Shown: positions 46,261 through 60,116 of the stretch, one piece after another
How the letters are laid out: each line of letters starts with the position of its first letter
Numbering within the stretch: the first letter of the stretch is position 1
Assembly: GCA_014338405.1 (NCBI GenBank)
Contig: JTDE01002959.1
Location: 16,079-80,078 of the forward strand
Length of the DNA: 64,000 bases
Origin: Paragonimus skrjabini miyazakii
Lineage: Eukaryota; Platyhelminthes; Trematoda; Plagiorchiida; Troglotrematidae
Direction: 5' to 3'
The notes under the pieces: model-generated
The model's database searches: none
What the model saw: the letters and a program-made list of their open reading frames with translations, nothing else
Told to the model about the DNA's origin: nothing
Made by a program: the position numbers and the translations under genes

Positions 46261-46544
46261 ACACAACCGTTGAACTTCGGAATAATTGTCATGACAATTC
46301 ACTAAAACTTGAGTGCATTTGACACATTACCTCTTGCGTTCCCTTGCTGTTCAACCGCCTCGTCAAACATCACTTTCTTCCTATGATCATGTTAGTTCAG
46401 TCCCGTAACTTGACAAATATATTACCGTTTATTCCAGCGATTACTTCATGGCAATTGAAATCATGTGTTGTTTCCCTAGCCATAACAATATATAGTTCGA
46501 TTGAAATATCCTTCCGACGGAGAAGACGGAATGTCTGCATTGTG

Positions 46545-46571
46545 ATCATCATCATCATCATCATCATCATT
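46545..46571. repeat. (ATC)n microsatellite, probable LINE tail
   Basis: Nine consecutive ATC units on the + strand, at the 3' terminus of the minus-strand LINE. Confidence 0.85.
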
Positions 46572-46688
46572 ACAGCCATGAGCCTGGCCGAAAGGTACTG
46601 TGGCTCGGGCAGCCGCTCACCTCAACAGTGACGTGGAATATCCTAGAAGAAAACGTTACTAAGAAGATTGAAAATTATTAAAACAAGA

Positions 46689-47555
46689 CTAAGAGAAAGA
46701 ACTAGAAATGGTATGTATACAGGTCCGCCATTGACTGCGACACTTAGCCATCTCGGATAGCGTCTCTAACCAACGGTTCGAGTGATCACGAGGACCCCAT
46801 CCAGGCAGGCGACACCTACCCACTTTGCTCAGTGGAGCAGTCAAGGTCTTCATATTTTGTGACCACGTTGTTGCTGGACCACCGCGCGGTTTAACGCCAC
46901 AGTTGTTGATCTCGGTATATAGAGCCCGGTACGGTAACAGATCAGATGACATACGGAGTACGTGACACAACCATCGCAAGCTGTGTACCTTGATTAATTG
47001 ACCAATTGATCGCGCATCCCGAGCGTTCCGGAATACGCGCCGGCGAACTGCCACATTGCTCACGCGATCAGTCCACTTAATATGGGCCAATTGGCGGAGA
47101 CAACGATGGTGAAACACAGCAAGCCTGTTGATATCTTCTTTGTGAACAGGCCACGTTTCCGAACCATAAAGCAAAATGGAACGTACACAGGCATTATATA
47201 CTCTTCCTTTCAGCGACAACCGGACGTCTTTTCGACGCCACAGATAACGCAGTTTGGCAAAGGCGACTCGTGCCTTTGCAATCCTCGCTGATATCTCATC
47301 AGCAATATTACAGGCTGACGAGATAGTGCTACCCAAGTATGTGAAACTGTCTACATTCTCAAGCGGATTACCTGTAATGAAGAAGGTAGAAATTAAAGTG
47401 CCCCAGTCTTGAAGCAACACTTTGCACTTTGAAGGTGCAAGGCGCATTCCATACAAGCCAGCTCGGTCGCTCAACCTGTCCAGCACGGTCTGCATGTTTT
47501 CGGCATTGTGATGGAACTGTCCGAATTGATGTCCTAGCCCAGATTTCTCTTTCAT
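46689..47555 (-). pseudogene. LINE reverse transcriptase, C-terminal 288 codons
   Basis: It contains GMRLAPSKCKVLLQDW (thumb entry) and SFTYLGSTIS, then ARVAFAKLRYLW, SILLYGSETW with its Trp intact, CLRQLAHIKWTDRVSN, RWLCHVLRM and finally LPGWGPRD followed by RSQWRTC. These are in the order of RTE-like elements. The FADD catalytic block should lie upstream of 47555 but the frame is lost there. Open for 288 codons, so insertion may be fairly recent. Confidence 0.75.
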
Positions 47556-47590
47556 TGCACGACGAGTTGGTCAAACACATTGCAAAATTT

Positions 47591-50164
47591 CCAACATTTA
47601 TTCTAGACGGAATTGTTCAGTTAGGTGTGAATGGTAGTTGTGATTTTGTCCGGCTGTGTGTGGGTGATCGAAGTAATTGTTTGTGTTCAGTTGGTAGGAA
47701 ATCGCATTTCACAACTGTTTTCATGAGTACACGCATCGAATAGCACTCTCATGTGCGGGCCCATTTAGTAGATGTCGGTGCACATGCAAGCAGGTTGGGA
47801 CAACCATGGATCTCACGTACAAAGTATATGAGCCATTCCTTTCAAAACCTTGCTTACTGACAAATGAATTAAGGATCCATGAGTTGCCTGCTCCACACCA
47901 TTCTTGCTAGCGTAATCGCAAGAAGGCTGGAGATCCAAATGGTGGAACGACTATCTACACAGTGAAATGATGTGAATTGAACCTCCTTCCATCATTTCAA
48001 TACGGATGGTCAACAACATCCATCACTCAGTTTAAAGAGTATGAAAATCTCATCACACTTAAACACGTTTCAATGTGTCATATGAAAACCAAAACAGTGT
48101 ATCCTTTTATGAAATGAAGGTGACCGGAAAATTAGATGATTTCATTCAGCAATGTAATCTTTCACAATAGGATCAACACAACCTAGACAAAGAGAAGTAG
48201 CTTTGGAATTTAACGTTTGCTAACACGTGGAATGGGTTGAGTGGACAAAATCTGTGACTATTTATCATGAGGTGGAGGTCGGTCGATGACGTGAACTTCC
48301 GAGCAACGGGTTTATCGGTTTGAGGTGGTTGCGTCACCAGTTTTTGTGAAAATTCCTGGTTATCGTGTAGCCGATGATGTAAGAATTCGTGTAAAAGTAT
48401 GTATGTGCAATACAATCATCCAACACTGGTTATCACGTATTTCCAGAAGACGTCTAACTCGTACAGCATTTTACACCCCAAAAGTGAAAGTGAAATGTGA
48501 GGAATATTTTTTACACTGGGGTTTCCAAGAGGTACCTACAACTGTTATATCATGCGTTGAATCAGCTTTCTTCCGATTAATCAATAATAAGACGTGTTGG
48601 GATGTTCCAGTTTGAAACAAACCAGAACAGAACAAACAAAGAATGGCAGCGCAGAAATATTGTTCAAACATGGAAAACGCATTGAACGAAATGAATCAGA
48701 TTTGGAGTGAATAGAAGGGTCAGCTGAATCGGAACAAAAAGACAAGTAACGGAAAATCAACACGAACGTTTATCAAAGATCGAACAAATTAGGTCCGCAA
48801 CACAAACCTTCTGGACTCGTGCGCTGTGCTCACTAAAGTGTCATAGCTTGACGCGTCGACACTGGGGTTTGATAGATAAATTCATGAGAGAAAGGCAGCG
48901 TGCATGCCTCGAACTTTGACTGTGTGACACAGCATATGCATTCCAGTAACATATCTAATGGATTGCCGTCCATGTACAATTCACCATTTTCATGCTACTA
49001 TGGGGCGGAGGGATCGAAACCTGGTCATGCCAAAATTAGTTCAATGCACCGGTACAGCATGAATGAGCAATCGAGTTGGAACACGAAATGATTTGTCCAT
49101 AATTAACATTCCGAAATGATTCTAATGTTTTGAAAAATACAACCGCGACGACCATGTATGTATGTATCTTCTACACTGGACAGCTGATCTAAGCAAAATT
49201 GAAATTTGCCACACTACTTATAAGTAACACAATTTCGATGTTCACAAGTGGTGTTGTTGGATTTCAGCGAGAACGGATTGAGATATTTTGCTTGGGCATC
49301 CTATCCACTATATATTTCGGTGAGTTCCATGAGACACAGCAGATTTGACAAATATCTCGGTACAGATCTGAAATTGATGAGCTCTCAGTTCGACTACGAA
49401 CCCTAGCTGGTAGGACAATTGCCGCATCTGGCCGACCAGTTTATGTCGCGCATTCGTATCCGGTCGCAATTGAGCCACGTCTATGTAGCAACATCTCACA
49501 AACTACTCATAATCAATATGTTCTGAGTACGTTCATATCAGTCTCATGTCTGACTCAATTAAAAGACACACTCCACAGTTTGCTTAACACATCAATGTCC
49601 CTTGCAATTATCAGATAAAAAAGAAATGGCCCACGTCGAAAAACAGACGCAGATAACACCAACGAGATGAACCACGTATTGAATCTACAGTGGATAACGG
49701 AACTACGCCGGACATGTTGAGTACTAAGAGCCTAACATGGTGAATGTAAGCAACATGTCAGAACACATCAGTCCTGCTGACAATCAGATAATATTTCGAT
49801 CGGTTTGGTAACGTTAGGAAGAGATACGAATCGGGTGAAGTTGGTCACTGTTTGCGACCAGGTAACCGGCAGACACATGTTCACTTGTATTGCGTTATCA
49901 AAGACACAACTACATTGATAATTTTGCATTAGATAAGAGAATTGTATGCGCTACGTGTAAGCAACGTGTATCTGACTGATCAATGGTTTGGCTGCATAAA
50001 ATGGATTGTACCATGTGGTTGTTACACCAGTCTTTAACAGCCCAGACAGCCTAACGTTGAGTGCACGACGTGAACTTAGATGAGGTTATCACCAGTTGAC
50101 TGCGAAATGTGAGTGCTTTTGATCGATAAAACGCCAAATCTCACCAGAACACACGATCAATCGT
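47591..50164. other. No gene seen
   Basis: Short ORFs only. A 96-codon + ORF at 48325-48615 has no recognisable domain. A short GTAT repeat lies near 49153. Confidence 0.35.
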
Positions 50165-50420
50165 ACACTGTTGGTTAGCTAGCTGGAGTCGGCCTACTCA
50201 ATGAACTGTACTAAACAGACGGGCAGTGAACATGGCGCGGGACCTGCTGATTCAGTTTGACCTATGTAGTTCAGGTGCAAAGAAACAAAATGTGGATGAG
50301 ATTATAATGGAGTTGCCCGCTTGGTAAATCTGCTCCGACAGTGTTAGTTAAACAACTTATGCATTCAGTGCAATCATTCACCCACACACTCCATATCTTA
50401 GCCAAGCATTTATCATGACC
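50165..50420. repeat. Interspersed repeat, family R1, copy 2
   Basis: Near-identical to 1-265. The following 140 bp (to about 50560) is also related to 54290-54480. Confidence 0.6.
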
Positions 50421-53058
50421 ATTCTGTCACAGACACTTCTTAAAGTGTGGCGTCCATTGTATACAGTGTTTTTGAAATCAAATTTGCAGCTCCTGTATAA
50501 TGAATTTCCTGATTTTGCAAACGGAATCGCACGTAATTGTATTGAATGCAGTCCGTGATTTCCAAATGCATACATTGCCTCCCACCCGCACGACTCACAA
50601 CACAGTGGGTTAGAAACCCGTGATCAAATATTGCCATTCATATTTCCGTCAACCATTCCTTGAATCACATCTATTCAATATGAACAACAGCTTGCCAACT
50701 GATCACTTCAAACAAACATCGCCTTCTGATTTTCAGCCCCACAGCTTGACATGAGGAGTTGTACTGGGCACAAACGATTCGTCATATGATCAATGCGAAA
50801 TATGCAATACACATCCGTTCCATGTGTGCTACTGTTTTAGTTAGCATTTTTTCTGTTGAATACTTGCGTACTCGTTTCTGGTTGCTTCCTTTCGACCGTC
50901 TTTTCAGCTGAGGACTTTCTATATCCGGTTGATTTTCTTTCATCATGCGATGGCACGCATACTTTTGTCAACATTATAAATCTGAATCTTTTCGATAATT
51001 TTCTGACCCTGTTCGGACATGGAAGATAACCCCGTTATATCGACTGACCGAATTAGCGTTTTTGGAACTGTAGTTTTCGTGTCACGGATTGAATTATTCT
51101 CTGTTGCCAAGTGCGATTTGAAGGCAACTATTTTTGATGTCTGGACATCGGCCAATTATTTTTTACACAAAATGCGTTGATGTGATCACCAGTTTTGTCA
51201 CAGAACAGAGTGCAGATTAACTGTAGTTGGTCGATTTGTTCCATCTGTGGTTGGTATAGGATTCCCCGGTTCTACTTCAGCGACTTATGATATTAACTCG
51301 AAATATTGACAGCTTGCGACCAATGTATCCTCTATCTCGTCACCAAATAGTTGAATCAAATTTACTTTTTAAATACAATACTTGCGTTGGGTTATGTGAA
51401 TCGCTGATGAAATCACATAGTTGCACGCTTAGTCATAGCTTACAGCAGAGGTACGTCGATTCAGCGTGTGTTATTTTCTCTACAGTTACACAAGAGTTAA
51501 TGGAAGAACACAGAAAGAAAATCACTATCTTTTAGTTGAGTGGACTCGTTTACAGATGTGGATTTTTTGAAGACGGAAGAGCAGACGTGAACGTAGATGT
51601 AAGATTTGAACCTATTTTTGCGTGATTGTCTTCGATAAACAGAGGGAAGGGCCATATGTGAAAACCTATTCATAGTTAATGTAATATGTTTCGGAATGCA
51701 GTTAAAGACATTCCCATACTGTGACTGGCTGCATGGTGGTGCGTCATGTTATCAAATGCGAAGTTGTTGTACCGACCAGAAGATAATCCCCGTCTGTTTG
51801 TTAAACGTTATATAAAATACTTCCAAAAATAATAGTTCACAATGTGCATATGCTGATAAGGCTGTATGCTTGCTTTCTACTTGGTATATGTTGAACATTA
51901 AACGTAGGTTGCTATCCATTTCTTATTTATCTAGATGCATCTGCTTTCATTGCCAAAATATTTCAGTCACACTAAAATGACAGATTCTTTACGAACGATA
52001 CTTTCGTTTCAATGTGTTTTCCATCAAAATCACGCCATCTAGGGAGATTATCCTTTGCCGAATCACAGATTTGCCACTTTTCAGTTTCAAGATATCATCA
52101 TGGGAGGAACGAAGTCATTCCATGTGTTTGCTACCTTCCATCCTAAAATCTCGGATGAAATTGACGGTGTTTCACAGCTACCTAAACCACATAATTGCTA
52201 TGACTATCTCAAATATGTCATTACTAGTTGCATCGATCTGTCTGATCGCCAACGCATGGTTCAACTGCATAGCCCGCCGAGTTAGGGGATTTGACGTCTT
52301 TACAACTTTTCTGCCGCAACCAAAACTCGACTGGTTACACAAAACTCTACAGGACGTTTCTGAAGGAACTGCGGTTCTAGCGCTTGACTGTGGATAAACA
52401 GAATATACTCAGTCTCACCATGCATTCCAACCTGTTGTAGTTGGCTGGCGTTCTTGGTCGTATCATGAAGACATGCAAGCAACAGGTCTCCCGAGACAAA
52501 CCGCGCTACAATGGAAGCACTGACATTCTTAGCTGACCGATTGAACAATCTACCTCCTCAGGTGTAAACACTGAACAATCAAACTTCACGTTTGCTTGAC
52601 TCGCAACATGCTTCCAACCCACTAAATAATGAGGGCAAATCGCCGTGCAAATTTTGTCGTTGATCCTACTCTCACGAGATTTATTTTCCCACCTCTGATT
52701 CCAATTCATCATTCTGTTAATTTGCTACATACCACTGCTACTTCAATTGTGCGAATGCAGAGTGTAAACCAGTTAGGCTGCTGCAATATAAAAGAATACG
52801 TATCTACAAATTTTTCAACTTTATTTTACAAGGAATTCCGCAACACAGTTGTGTAATAATATATTTACCAAAAGATGACACTCAGCTTAAGATGAACAAA
52901 ACGTGTTATTCTTGAGATAGCCCTGAATCGGCTTGATTTTTAATGCTCAAATTTAATCAATCTTGAAATGTTTTTGATTTATATCGTTCACTAGGTCACG
53001 GTGAGAGCATTGGAGAGCGGTGGCAATATAAGTGTCCGCATATACACTTGCTACCTGA

Positions 53059-53099
53059 CCAATGAAATGATTAAACCGTTCAAAATAACCATATATAAA
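53059..53099 (+). promoter_or_regulatory. CCAAT box and TATA box of gene copy B
   Basis: CCAAT at 53059-53063 and TATATAAA at 53092-53099, the latter 49 nt before the ATG. The CTACCTGACCAATGARATGATT block is identical in copy C except one base. Confidence 0.7.
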
Positions 53100-53140
53100 T
53101 GTAGGAATAGGTTGTTTTCACTCAAGAAGAATACTAAACA

Positions 53141-53210
53141 ATGACTTCAACAACGTTCTGTGTCCTTGTCATCGTTTTGGTGAACCAAGTATTTGCAGGA
53201 CTGCCAGAAA
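53141..53210 (+). CDS. Copy B exon 1: signal peptide
   Basis: Encodes 23 codons plus one base. It starts MTSTTFCVLVIVLVNQ and continues VFA, then GLPE. The donor is GTAAGT. It differs from copy A by a few conservative changes with the frame, length and phase preserved, which indicates selection or recent origin. The next exon is at 53889. Confidence 0.7.
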
Positions 53211-53888
53211 GTAAGTTCGAATGTATGTTTAGTGGGTTCATTAGAAATAATTCCATTCCAGATTTTGTAACTGGTTATCCGCATTAATTTTATTAGCTGC
53301 GTTACGGATATATGAGGGAATAATTATACAACCTCATAACATCTTTAAAAAACGTTTGTATTACATGTGAACATTTGTGTTGCATACTCCAGCTGAGTAA
53401 ATGTAGGTCGACTGCGGTTTGCGATCGTCCAGTTAAACCACACAATATCCATATATTTGCATTTATGAGTGAACTCATGATAGTACCTGGAGGAGTGCAA
53501 ACACAGCAAACTGCACATTTCCAGGTTTAGGAATGGCCGCAGAACATCATGTTAACTTCAAACATCCAGGAAGTTAACTGTTCACCGTTACGCATATGAG
53601 TGAACTATTTCGAAAATGCATGACAGAATAAAACTGAACTGTTGTCAGTTTCTGAAGGTGTACTGATACATACAAAACACAAACTTTGTTAGAACTGTCG
53701 AGGAAGTTCACTGTATTGAAGCTACATTTTGGCTCAACGATATACGTGATAGGGTGTGTTCAACGTTGACCTATGAATAGTTGGTAATTTCAATCAATTT
53801 GAAGGTCTTCGGAAGCGATTGCACACTTTCTGCCTCGTTGGATATGAGTTAATAAAAAGACTGTTTACTCACATCCATTTCACCACAG

Positions 53889-53897
53889 AAACTTACG
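53889..53897 (+). CDS. Copy B micro-exon 2 (9 nt)
   Basis: AAACTTACG after acceptor CATTTCACCACAG, donor GTATGT. In phase 1 it reads K-T-Y. No later exon of this copy is found before the duplication breaks off, so transcripts from here may end early or splice into copy C. Confidence 0.55.
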
Positions 53898-54239
53898 GTA
53901 TGTTGACATGCTGTCTGATATCGTATCACGAATACATGTTGATGTTCATTTCATGTAGTAACCATAGTACACTTAGATTACTTTCGAACGTATAACCATA
54001 AAGGTGGAATAAATTTACTTTTCGTAAATAGAAGCAAAACACATCAAACATGTACTGGTCACGACCTTTTACATAGAAAGTAGAAATTTCCCAATGTTGA
54101 AAATCGAGCCATATGCTCGTCAACACAAAACACCATATATAATCAAGTATAATTCCAAAAATATATAGTGCCGGCAGGTATTTAATCTACATAGTTCCGG
54201 TAGAGAGACTGGTACAGGTACATTATGAGATTAACATGG

Positions 54240-54480
54240 ATACACTCGGCTGGTACATCCACTCCGATAGAGTAAGCTGAACATTTTATGCGTTCTATTC
54301 AATCACTCAATTCACGCTGTTCATATATTACCTAAGTATTCATTACGATCTTCCTGCCATAAGCACTTCTTAATTTATGGCGTTCATTCTCTACAGTGTT
54401 CTCGCATCCAACTTCGTAGCTCCTGTATACTGGATTCTTTGACTTCGCAATCGGAACTGCACTGAATTGCACTGACACGC
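54240..54480. repeat. Interspersed repeat, family R1, diverged copy 3
   Basis: Aligns with 50340-50560 (for example CACTTCTTAATTTATGGCGT against CACTTCTTAAAGTGTGGCGT, and GCAGCTCCTGTAT-like blocks). It separates duplication copies B and C. Confidence 0.5.
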
Positions 54481-55439
54481 TTGAGGTGGAAGTTAAACTA
54501 TGCAAAGATGATTCGCCAAAAGACCAAGGCAGAATAAACAAATTCCATCTGTTCACGGTGAAGCACATGCGTAGAACTCACAGATTCATCCCGTTAAATA
54601 TACAGCCAAAGTTACGCAACAACTTCTTTGAAAGCGAACGTCCTACCAGTCTTTATCACGCTGGTATTGTACCATAAATCACTCCTACCATTCACTTTAC
54701 AATATAGTCATGTGCAACAAGGTGAATATTTACATCAAAATCTGGTTGTCATAAATTTACCGGAAGCCCGTCTCACCTATCTGTTTAGCATTAGTCGTAT
54801 CAAATAAACATTCGTCAGAATGTAGTTCCGCTGTTTTGGTATATTAGTGAAATACATTACACAATAAACGAAGACAATTTCTCATGCGTTTCAATGTTTT
54901 GCAATTTAGTATCAGCTAAATTTTGATACACGTCGCTTAGATTCTTAAAAACGATTTTAACTATTAACACATTTTTTGTGTAGCGTCTTTGTGATGTTAC
55001 ATCTGACAATTCTGCGATGTTATATTCACATTCACATGCAGGCTATCATTTCTCTGGGCAGACGGATTGTAATATACATTGAAAACTCAGGTAATTTTAC
55101 CTGAAGTTAACATTTGCCATTTGATCGATTGGAAACGTGTAACATTTAAGTTATCGAATGGATATGACCTTTGTTTTGTCACTTTGCAGTTATTCACACA
55201 TACCGCTATGTAGACGCCAAAGCCTATCTAGAGAGTAATCATTGTAGCACTTTTCGAAGTAATTTCAAGTTCACTGAAGTTCCAGATAATTAAAAATCCC
55301 CGTAGCATTCATAAAAAAAAACAAAGTTTCGGCGAACAGACTGTTTTCGATAAGTTCTCCTCTTTGGCGTGTACAATTACATGAAATTAGGTAACGAGTT
55401 ATAATGTTAATGATTACGATTATTAAAGGGGTAATGTAA

Positions 55440-56150
55440 TTGGACAAAAGATTACCACGACACGATAGAAGAGGAACTTAGGAATGTATGGGAGATTCTT
55501 AGTTCAAACGCCTACTCAGAGAAGTTCATTAACACTGACATGAAGGATAGACAACCGCGACCTTCAGTGAACATTGCAGGTAAGAAGAACGTCTACTTAT
55601 CGTTGTCATTCAAGGATGAAACAGCGGCGGATTTGATATCACATCAAATCGCCAGTGCTGTTATCACAACTTATTATGCGGCTAACTCTGTTGTTACATT
55701 TAACTCAAAACTGGCGATTCCACTGAACTTTATGTGAAACGTCCAAATAACGTTTTCTCTTCCTTAATCCATCCATTAGAATATTCCTCTGGTTCAGCAT
55801 ACATACGTCGCACTAATGGGCGTTTATCTGAAAGAATTCCTGAGCACTACCCCGCTTGGCTTCACTCTGGGACAACAAGGCGCAACAATTCATTTATTCT
55901 AGCTCACTTCATCGATTGTACTCAATACACAGACACTAAAATAGCATTTTGTACCGTCTATCGGGTTTCTGGCATCTTGTCGCGAAAGGTGAAATGTCAC
56001 ATCTTGTCGATAGCCGAGGCGGTCCCAATCCGACTACGTCACCGGATGTGTCCACAGACAATTCGTTCAAACCCTGAAGCTCCCTTGGCCGAACATCTCC
56101 ACCCAATTCGTGAAACAATTTGTCCCCGTTCTACTATCTCAGCCTGATTA
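55440..56150 (+). mobile_element. Penelope-like element 3' fragment with GIY-YIG
   Basis: The first frame (to 55737) reads IEEELRNVWEILSSNAYSEK, KDRQPRPSVNIAGKKNVYLS and AADLISHQIASAVITTYYAA, the PLE linker. After a frameshift near 55735 the endonuclease appears as SGSAYIRRTNGRLSERI, where the Gly of YIG has become Arg. EHYPAWLHSGTTRR and VYRVSG follow. The frameshift and lost Gly mark it as inactive. Confidence 0.75.
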
Positions 56151-59100
56151 ACACTGACTAACCAGAATCAACTTCGTTTGTGTTCCAAACCACAACGAAG
56201 TAGTGTTAACCTTTTATCCATCTACATTAACTCTTCAGTAATCTTTGATCAATAACATTGTAACTCGTCACTTAAGTTTATAAAATTATACCAGCCAAAG
56301 AGGAGAATCCATCGAAGCAATCTTTTCGCTGAAACTTCGCTTATCAGTTAAGTTCACTCAACCATCAGAGTAGGTTATCAAACATCCATAGGTAAAAATA
56401 TTGAATTCCCTTCCAGATTATTTTTCTGACCACTTCATATATATACATCAATATTCGTCTATTGTGTGCTAACACATTTTTGAAATCTGTTAATTCGAAT
56501 GTCTATCTGGCTTATAAACATTCCCATATATCCATTAGCCGACATATGCTTTCTGATTATTTAAAGGCGAAATTCTTTGTAATATATTGGCAACCGTTTT
56601 CGTCTAGTGAATTTCAGCGTTATTTTGTAAATGAAATTTAGTTGCAGGAATAACATTGACAAAAACACATTCAACATAAAGGTTCAAACGTACATTGCAC
56701 AATATGTGGCACAACAAGGAAATGGGATCAAGCTGCGTCTGTTGTCAGGGTATGTCGTGTAATAGGCTCACCTACCATTAGCTGGAATTGTTGGATTCAG
56801 TAAAATTCTTTTGTTAAGTCCTCGTCTTATGTTTAATATAAGGCGGAACGATGAATGTGTTCAGCTTTCTCTTGGAGAGCCGATTCTCGATTTGCATTAA
56901 TTTGTCTTTCTTATGTGTAGTCAACGGTCTTCATAGCTTTCACTAAGGACAGCACGTGAAGCGTCTGGTTTCTTCTCTTTCTAACTCACTGCATATATCT
57001 TAAAGCTTTCCTTTTCGATTTTGTCTAAACGAATTATCATCTCCACCTACCCAGGACTGTTTCAGTCAGATTATATACTGTTGAGTGTTTGCAATTTGTG
57101 GACTCGTTTCTGGTTGCGTCGTTCTGGCCGTCTTTTCTGCCGCAGAATTTCTATATCCGGTCAATTTATATTGAACATGAAATAGCACTTATTGCACTTT
57201 TGTCAACACTATAAAGTTGAATCTTCTCGATAAATTTCTGACCGGCTTTGGACATGGCATATAGCCTCGTTAACTCGACCGACCGAAAAAGTGTTATTGG
57301 AACTGTCGATTACGCGTTATTTGGACGTTTTACGTAAAATTCAGTGAATTATTCTCAGTCACTAAGAGCGATTCGTAGGCAACTACTGGTAATGAGAGGA
57401 CTTCGGCCAATTATGTTTACACAAAATGCGTTGATATGACCACCAGTCTTATCACAGACCTGAGTGCAGATTAACAGTAGTTGGTCAATTATTTCCACCC
57501 GTGGTTGATGTGAGTAGTTTATGTAAAACATCTCGCTTCTACTTTCGTCACTGATGAGATCAAATCGTAATTCTGATGCCTTACGACTTACGTATCCTCT
57601 ATGTCTTCATCAAATGGATGAAGTGAGCTCAATGTTTTAATGTAACACTGTCGTCAAGTTATGAGAAACGTTGGTGAAATCACCCAACTGCACGCTCACT
57701 CATAACTAAGTGCAGAGATATATTGGTTCTGCATGTGTAGCTTTGTCCACAGTCACATAGGAATTAATAGAAGACAATTCAAAAAGAGAGATCATTATCG
57801 TTCAGTTAAGTGGGCTTGTTTGCACATCTAGATTATTTGAAGACAGAAGAGCAGATATGAACGTGGGCGTAAGACCTGATCCTATTTTTCTGTCATTCCG
57901 CCGATAAACAAATGAAGGGACCGTGTGAGGAAATCAGTCTGTAATTAATGTACTGAAGCTTGGCTTGTGGTTAACTACACTCACATAATGTAACTGGCTG
58001 CATTGTGGTGCCTCATGTTATCAAATGCGAATTTGCTGCAGCGACCTAGAAATAATCCCGATGTATGCTAGACGCTGTTCAGTATACTTCTAAACATACG
58101 TTCACATTGTACGAAAAGTCCTAAAGCCGTTCGCTTGCTTTCAACTTGATACATGTTGACCGTCAAATTTAGAATACCACTCATTTCTTATTTTCTAAGT
58201 CCAACCGCAGTTATGGCTACAAATTGTCAGTCACAATAAAATTACACATCCTTAACTCTCAACACGTTTCTTCCAGTGAGCGTACCATCATACCTACGCG
58301 ACATTTGGGTTTCAGTCTATCATGAGAATATCACGAGATTAACGAGGATATTCTATGTGGTCCTCGCTCTCTAACCTAATCTCTGAGGGGAAATGGACGA
58401 TACTTTGCAACTACCCAGCTACGTTAATCCGTATGGCTACCCCAAAAAGACTGATATCACTGGCAAAGTCTGCCGAACTGGGGGACCGGGAGATTCTACA
58501 GCTTTTCCAACGGAGGCGAGTATCTATCAGTACCACAAAGCTCAAGAAGTCGTTCCTGAAGGAAATGTAGATCAATCGTCTGTATAAGGATACACAGAAT
58601 ATACTCAGTCATCACGCATTTCAACGTGTTGCAGTCTGTCGGCACTTTCGAACGCGTCTTGAAAACAGGCAAACGACAGATCTCCCAGCAAACTGCGCCA
58701 CGATGGAAGCAATGTCATTCTCCACCGACTGCATGAACAACCCCCATCTCAGACTAAAACTTTCGACAAGCAAAACACAAACGCGTAACCCGTCACGCCC
58801 TTCCAGTCCACTAAATATTCTAGCCGAATCGTCATGGAATTTTTGTCGTTGATCCTATTCACACGGGTTTTATTTTCTTACTTCCAATCGCAATTCATCA
58901 GTCTGTTAGTGTACCACAAATCACTACTATGTCAATTGTGAGAATGCACAATGTCAACCAATTGGGTTGTTGCTAAGTAAAAGTTCAGATGTTTGCCATC
59001 TTTTCAACTCTATTCTACAAGAAATTGTGATTCAGAATTACTTCATAACACATTTGTGTCATAAAATGTTTATCGAGAGAGGACATTCAGTTTCAAACGA

Positions 59101-59269
59101 ATAAAGTCTGTTAATTTTGAGACATCCCCAAATAAACTTGATTTACGATGCTCACAGTTAATCGGGCCTGAATAGTATTTGGTACAAACCGTGCATGAGA
59201 ACTTGATCTTGACGAGATCATTGGAGAGCGGTGGCAATGTAAATGTCCGCATATACACTTACTACCTGA

Positions 59270-59326
59270 CCAATGAGATGATTCAAGCAGCAGCTTCTAT
59301 CTATCTTCTTTTTGATCCTATAAAAA
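59270..59326 (+). promoter_or_regulatory. CCAAT box and TATA box of gene copy C
   Basis: CCAAT at 59270-59274 and TATAAAAA at 59319-59326, 48 nt before the ATG. This is the best TATA match of the three copies. Confidence 0.7.
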
Positions 59327-59366
59327 TACACGAGTGAGATCTTTTATTTCAAAAGGAATACTTAAA

Positions 59367-59436
59367 ATGGCTCTAACAACTTTCTCTGTCCTTGTCATCG
59401 TTTTGATGAACCCAGTATTTGCTGGACTGCCAGAAG
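59367..59436 (+). CDS. Copy C exon 1: signal peptide
   Basis: Encodes 23 codons plus one base. It starts MALTTFSVLVIVLMNP and continues VFA, then GLPE. The donor is GTAAGT. It differs from copy B at several codons while the hydrophobic core, cleavage site and phase are kept. Confidence 0.7.
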
Positions 59437-60107
59437 GTAAGTTTAAATGTATGTTTGATAGTTTCATTAGAAATAATTTCGTTTCAAATTTTGTAATTGT
59501 TTATCACTATTAATGTTACTAGATGTGTTACGGATATATGAGGGAATACTTATGCGACCACACAACTATTTTCACAAACGTTTTTTATTACAGATGAAAA
59601 TTTGTTTTGCATACTCGAACTGAGTAAGGATAGGGCGACTGGGGTTTGCGTCCGTCCAGTTGAACCACAGAGTACTCGTTAATTTACGTGCATAAGTGAG
59701 TTTATGATATTAACTTGGGAAGTACTAACACAACCATTCTCATTTTTATGAAGAACCCAAAAGCTTTATTTCACCTGCAAACACCAGGAATGCTAGATTT
59801 TCACTTATACGCACGCGAGTAAGCTAGTGCTGAAGTGCTTGACACAATGAAACTGAACTGTAATATATTCCTAAAACTGTAATATTACATGCTGAACGCA
59901 CAGACTTTGATTAGACCGTCGAAAAAGCTCACAGTAGTGAAGCTACGTTTCAGTCCAACCGTACGGAAAATAGTCAATGTTCAACAATGATCTATAAATA
60001 GCCGACATTTTTTATCAAACTGAAATTGTTCGGAAGCGTTTACATCTTTTCCGCTTGGCCAGATATGATTTGATAAAAGTATTGCTGACTCAGCTGTTAC
60101 ATTTCAG

Positions 60108-60116
60108 AAACCTACG
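60108..60116 (+). CDS. Copy C micro-exon 2 (9 nt)
   Basis: AAACCTACG after acceptor AGCTGTTACATTTCAG, donor GTATGT. In phase 1 it reads E-T-Y, identical in product to copy A. Confidence 0.6.

Larger units (their letters stand above)
41466..46540. other. Anonymous DNA with local duplications
   Basis: No supported gene. The stretch holds the tandem duplication at 42455-43080, the hammerhead-like repeat at 43657 and the duplicated segments near 45200 and 46050. Confidence 0.35.
46540..47590 (-). mobile_element. RTE-like LINE 3' end
   Basis: The minus-strand frame (46689-47555) is the C-terminal part of a LINE reverse transcriptase. After its stop lie about 120 bp of 3' UTR and then a trinucleotide tail, (GAT)n on the minus strand (46545-46571). 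Simple-repeat tails instead of poly(A) are typical of RTE-clade elements. The 5' part is missing. It differs clearly in sequence from the LINE at 35060-37270. Confidence 0.75.
50700..54175 (+). repeat. Segmental duplication, copy B (truncated)
   Basis: Homologous to 57080-60400 in copy C and, more weakly, to copy A. Homology stops near 54175, just after GTGCCGGCAGGT (copy C: GTGTCGGCAGGT at about 60385). It gives way to R1 repeat sequence. The copy therefore holds the promoter, exon 1 and exon 2, and none of the later micro-exons. Confidence 0.65.
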
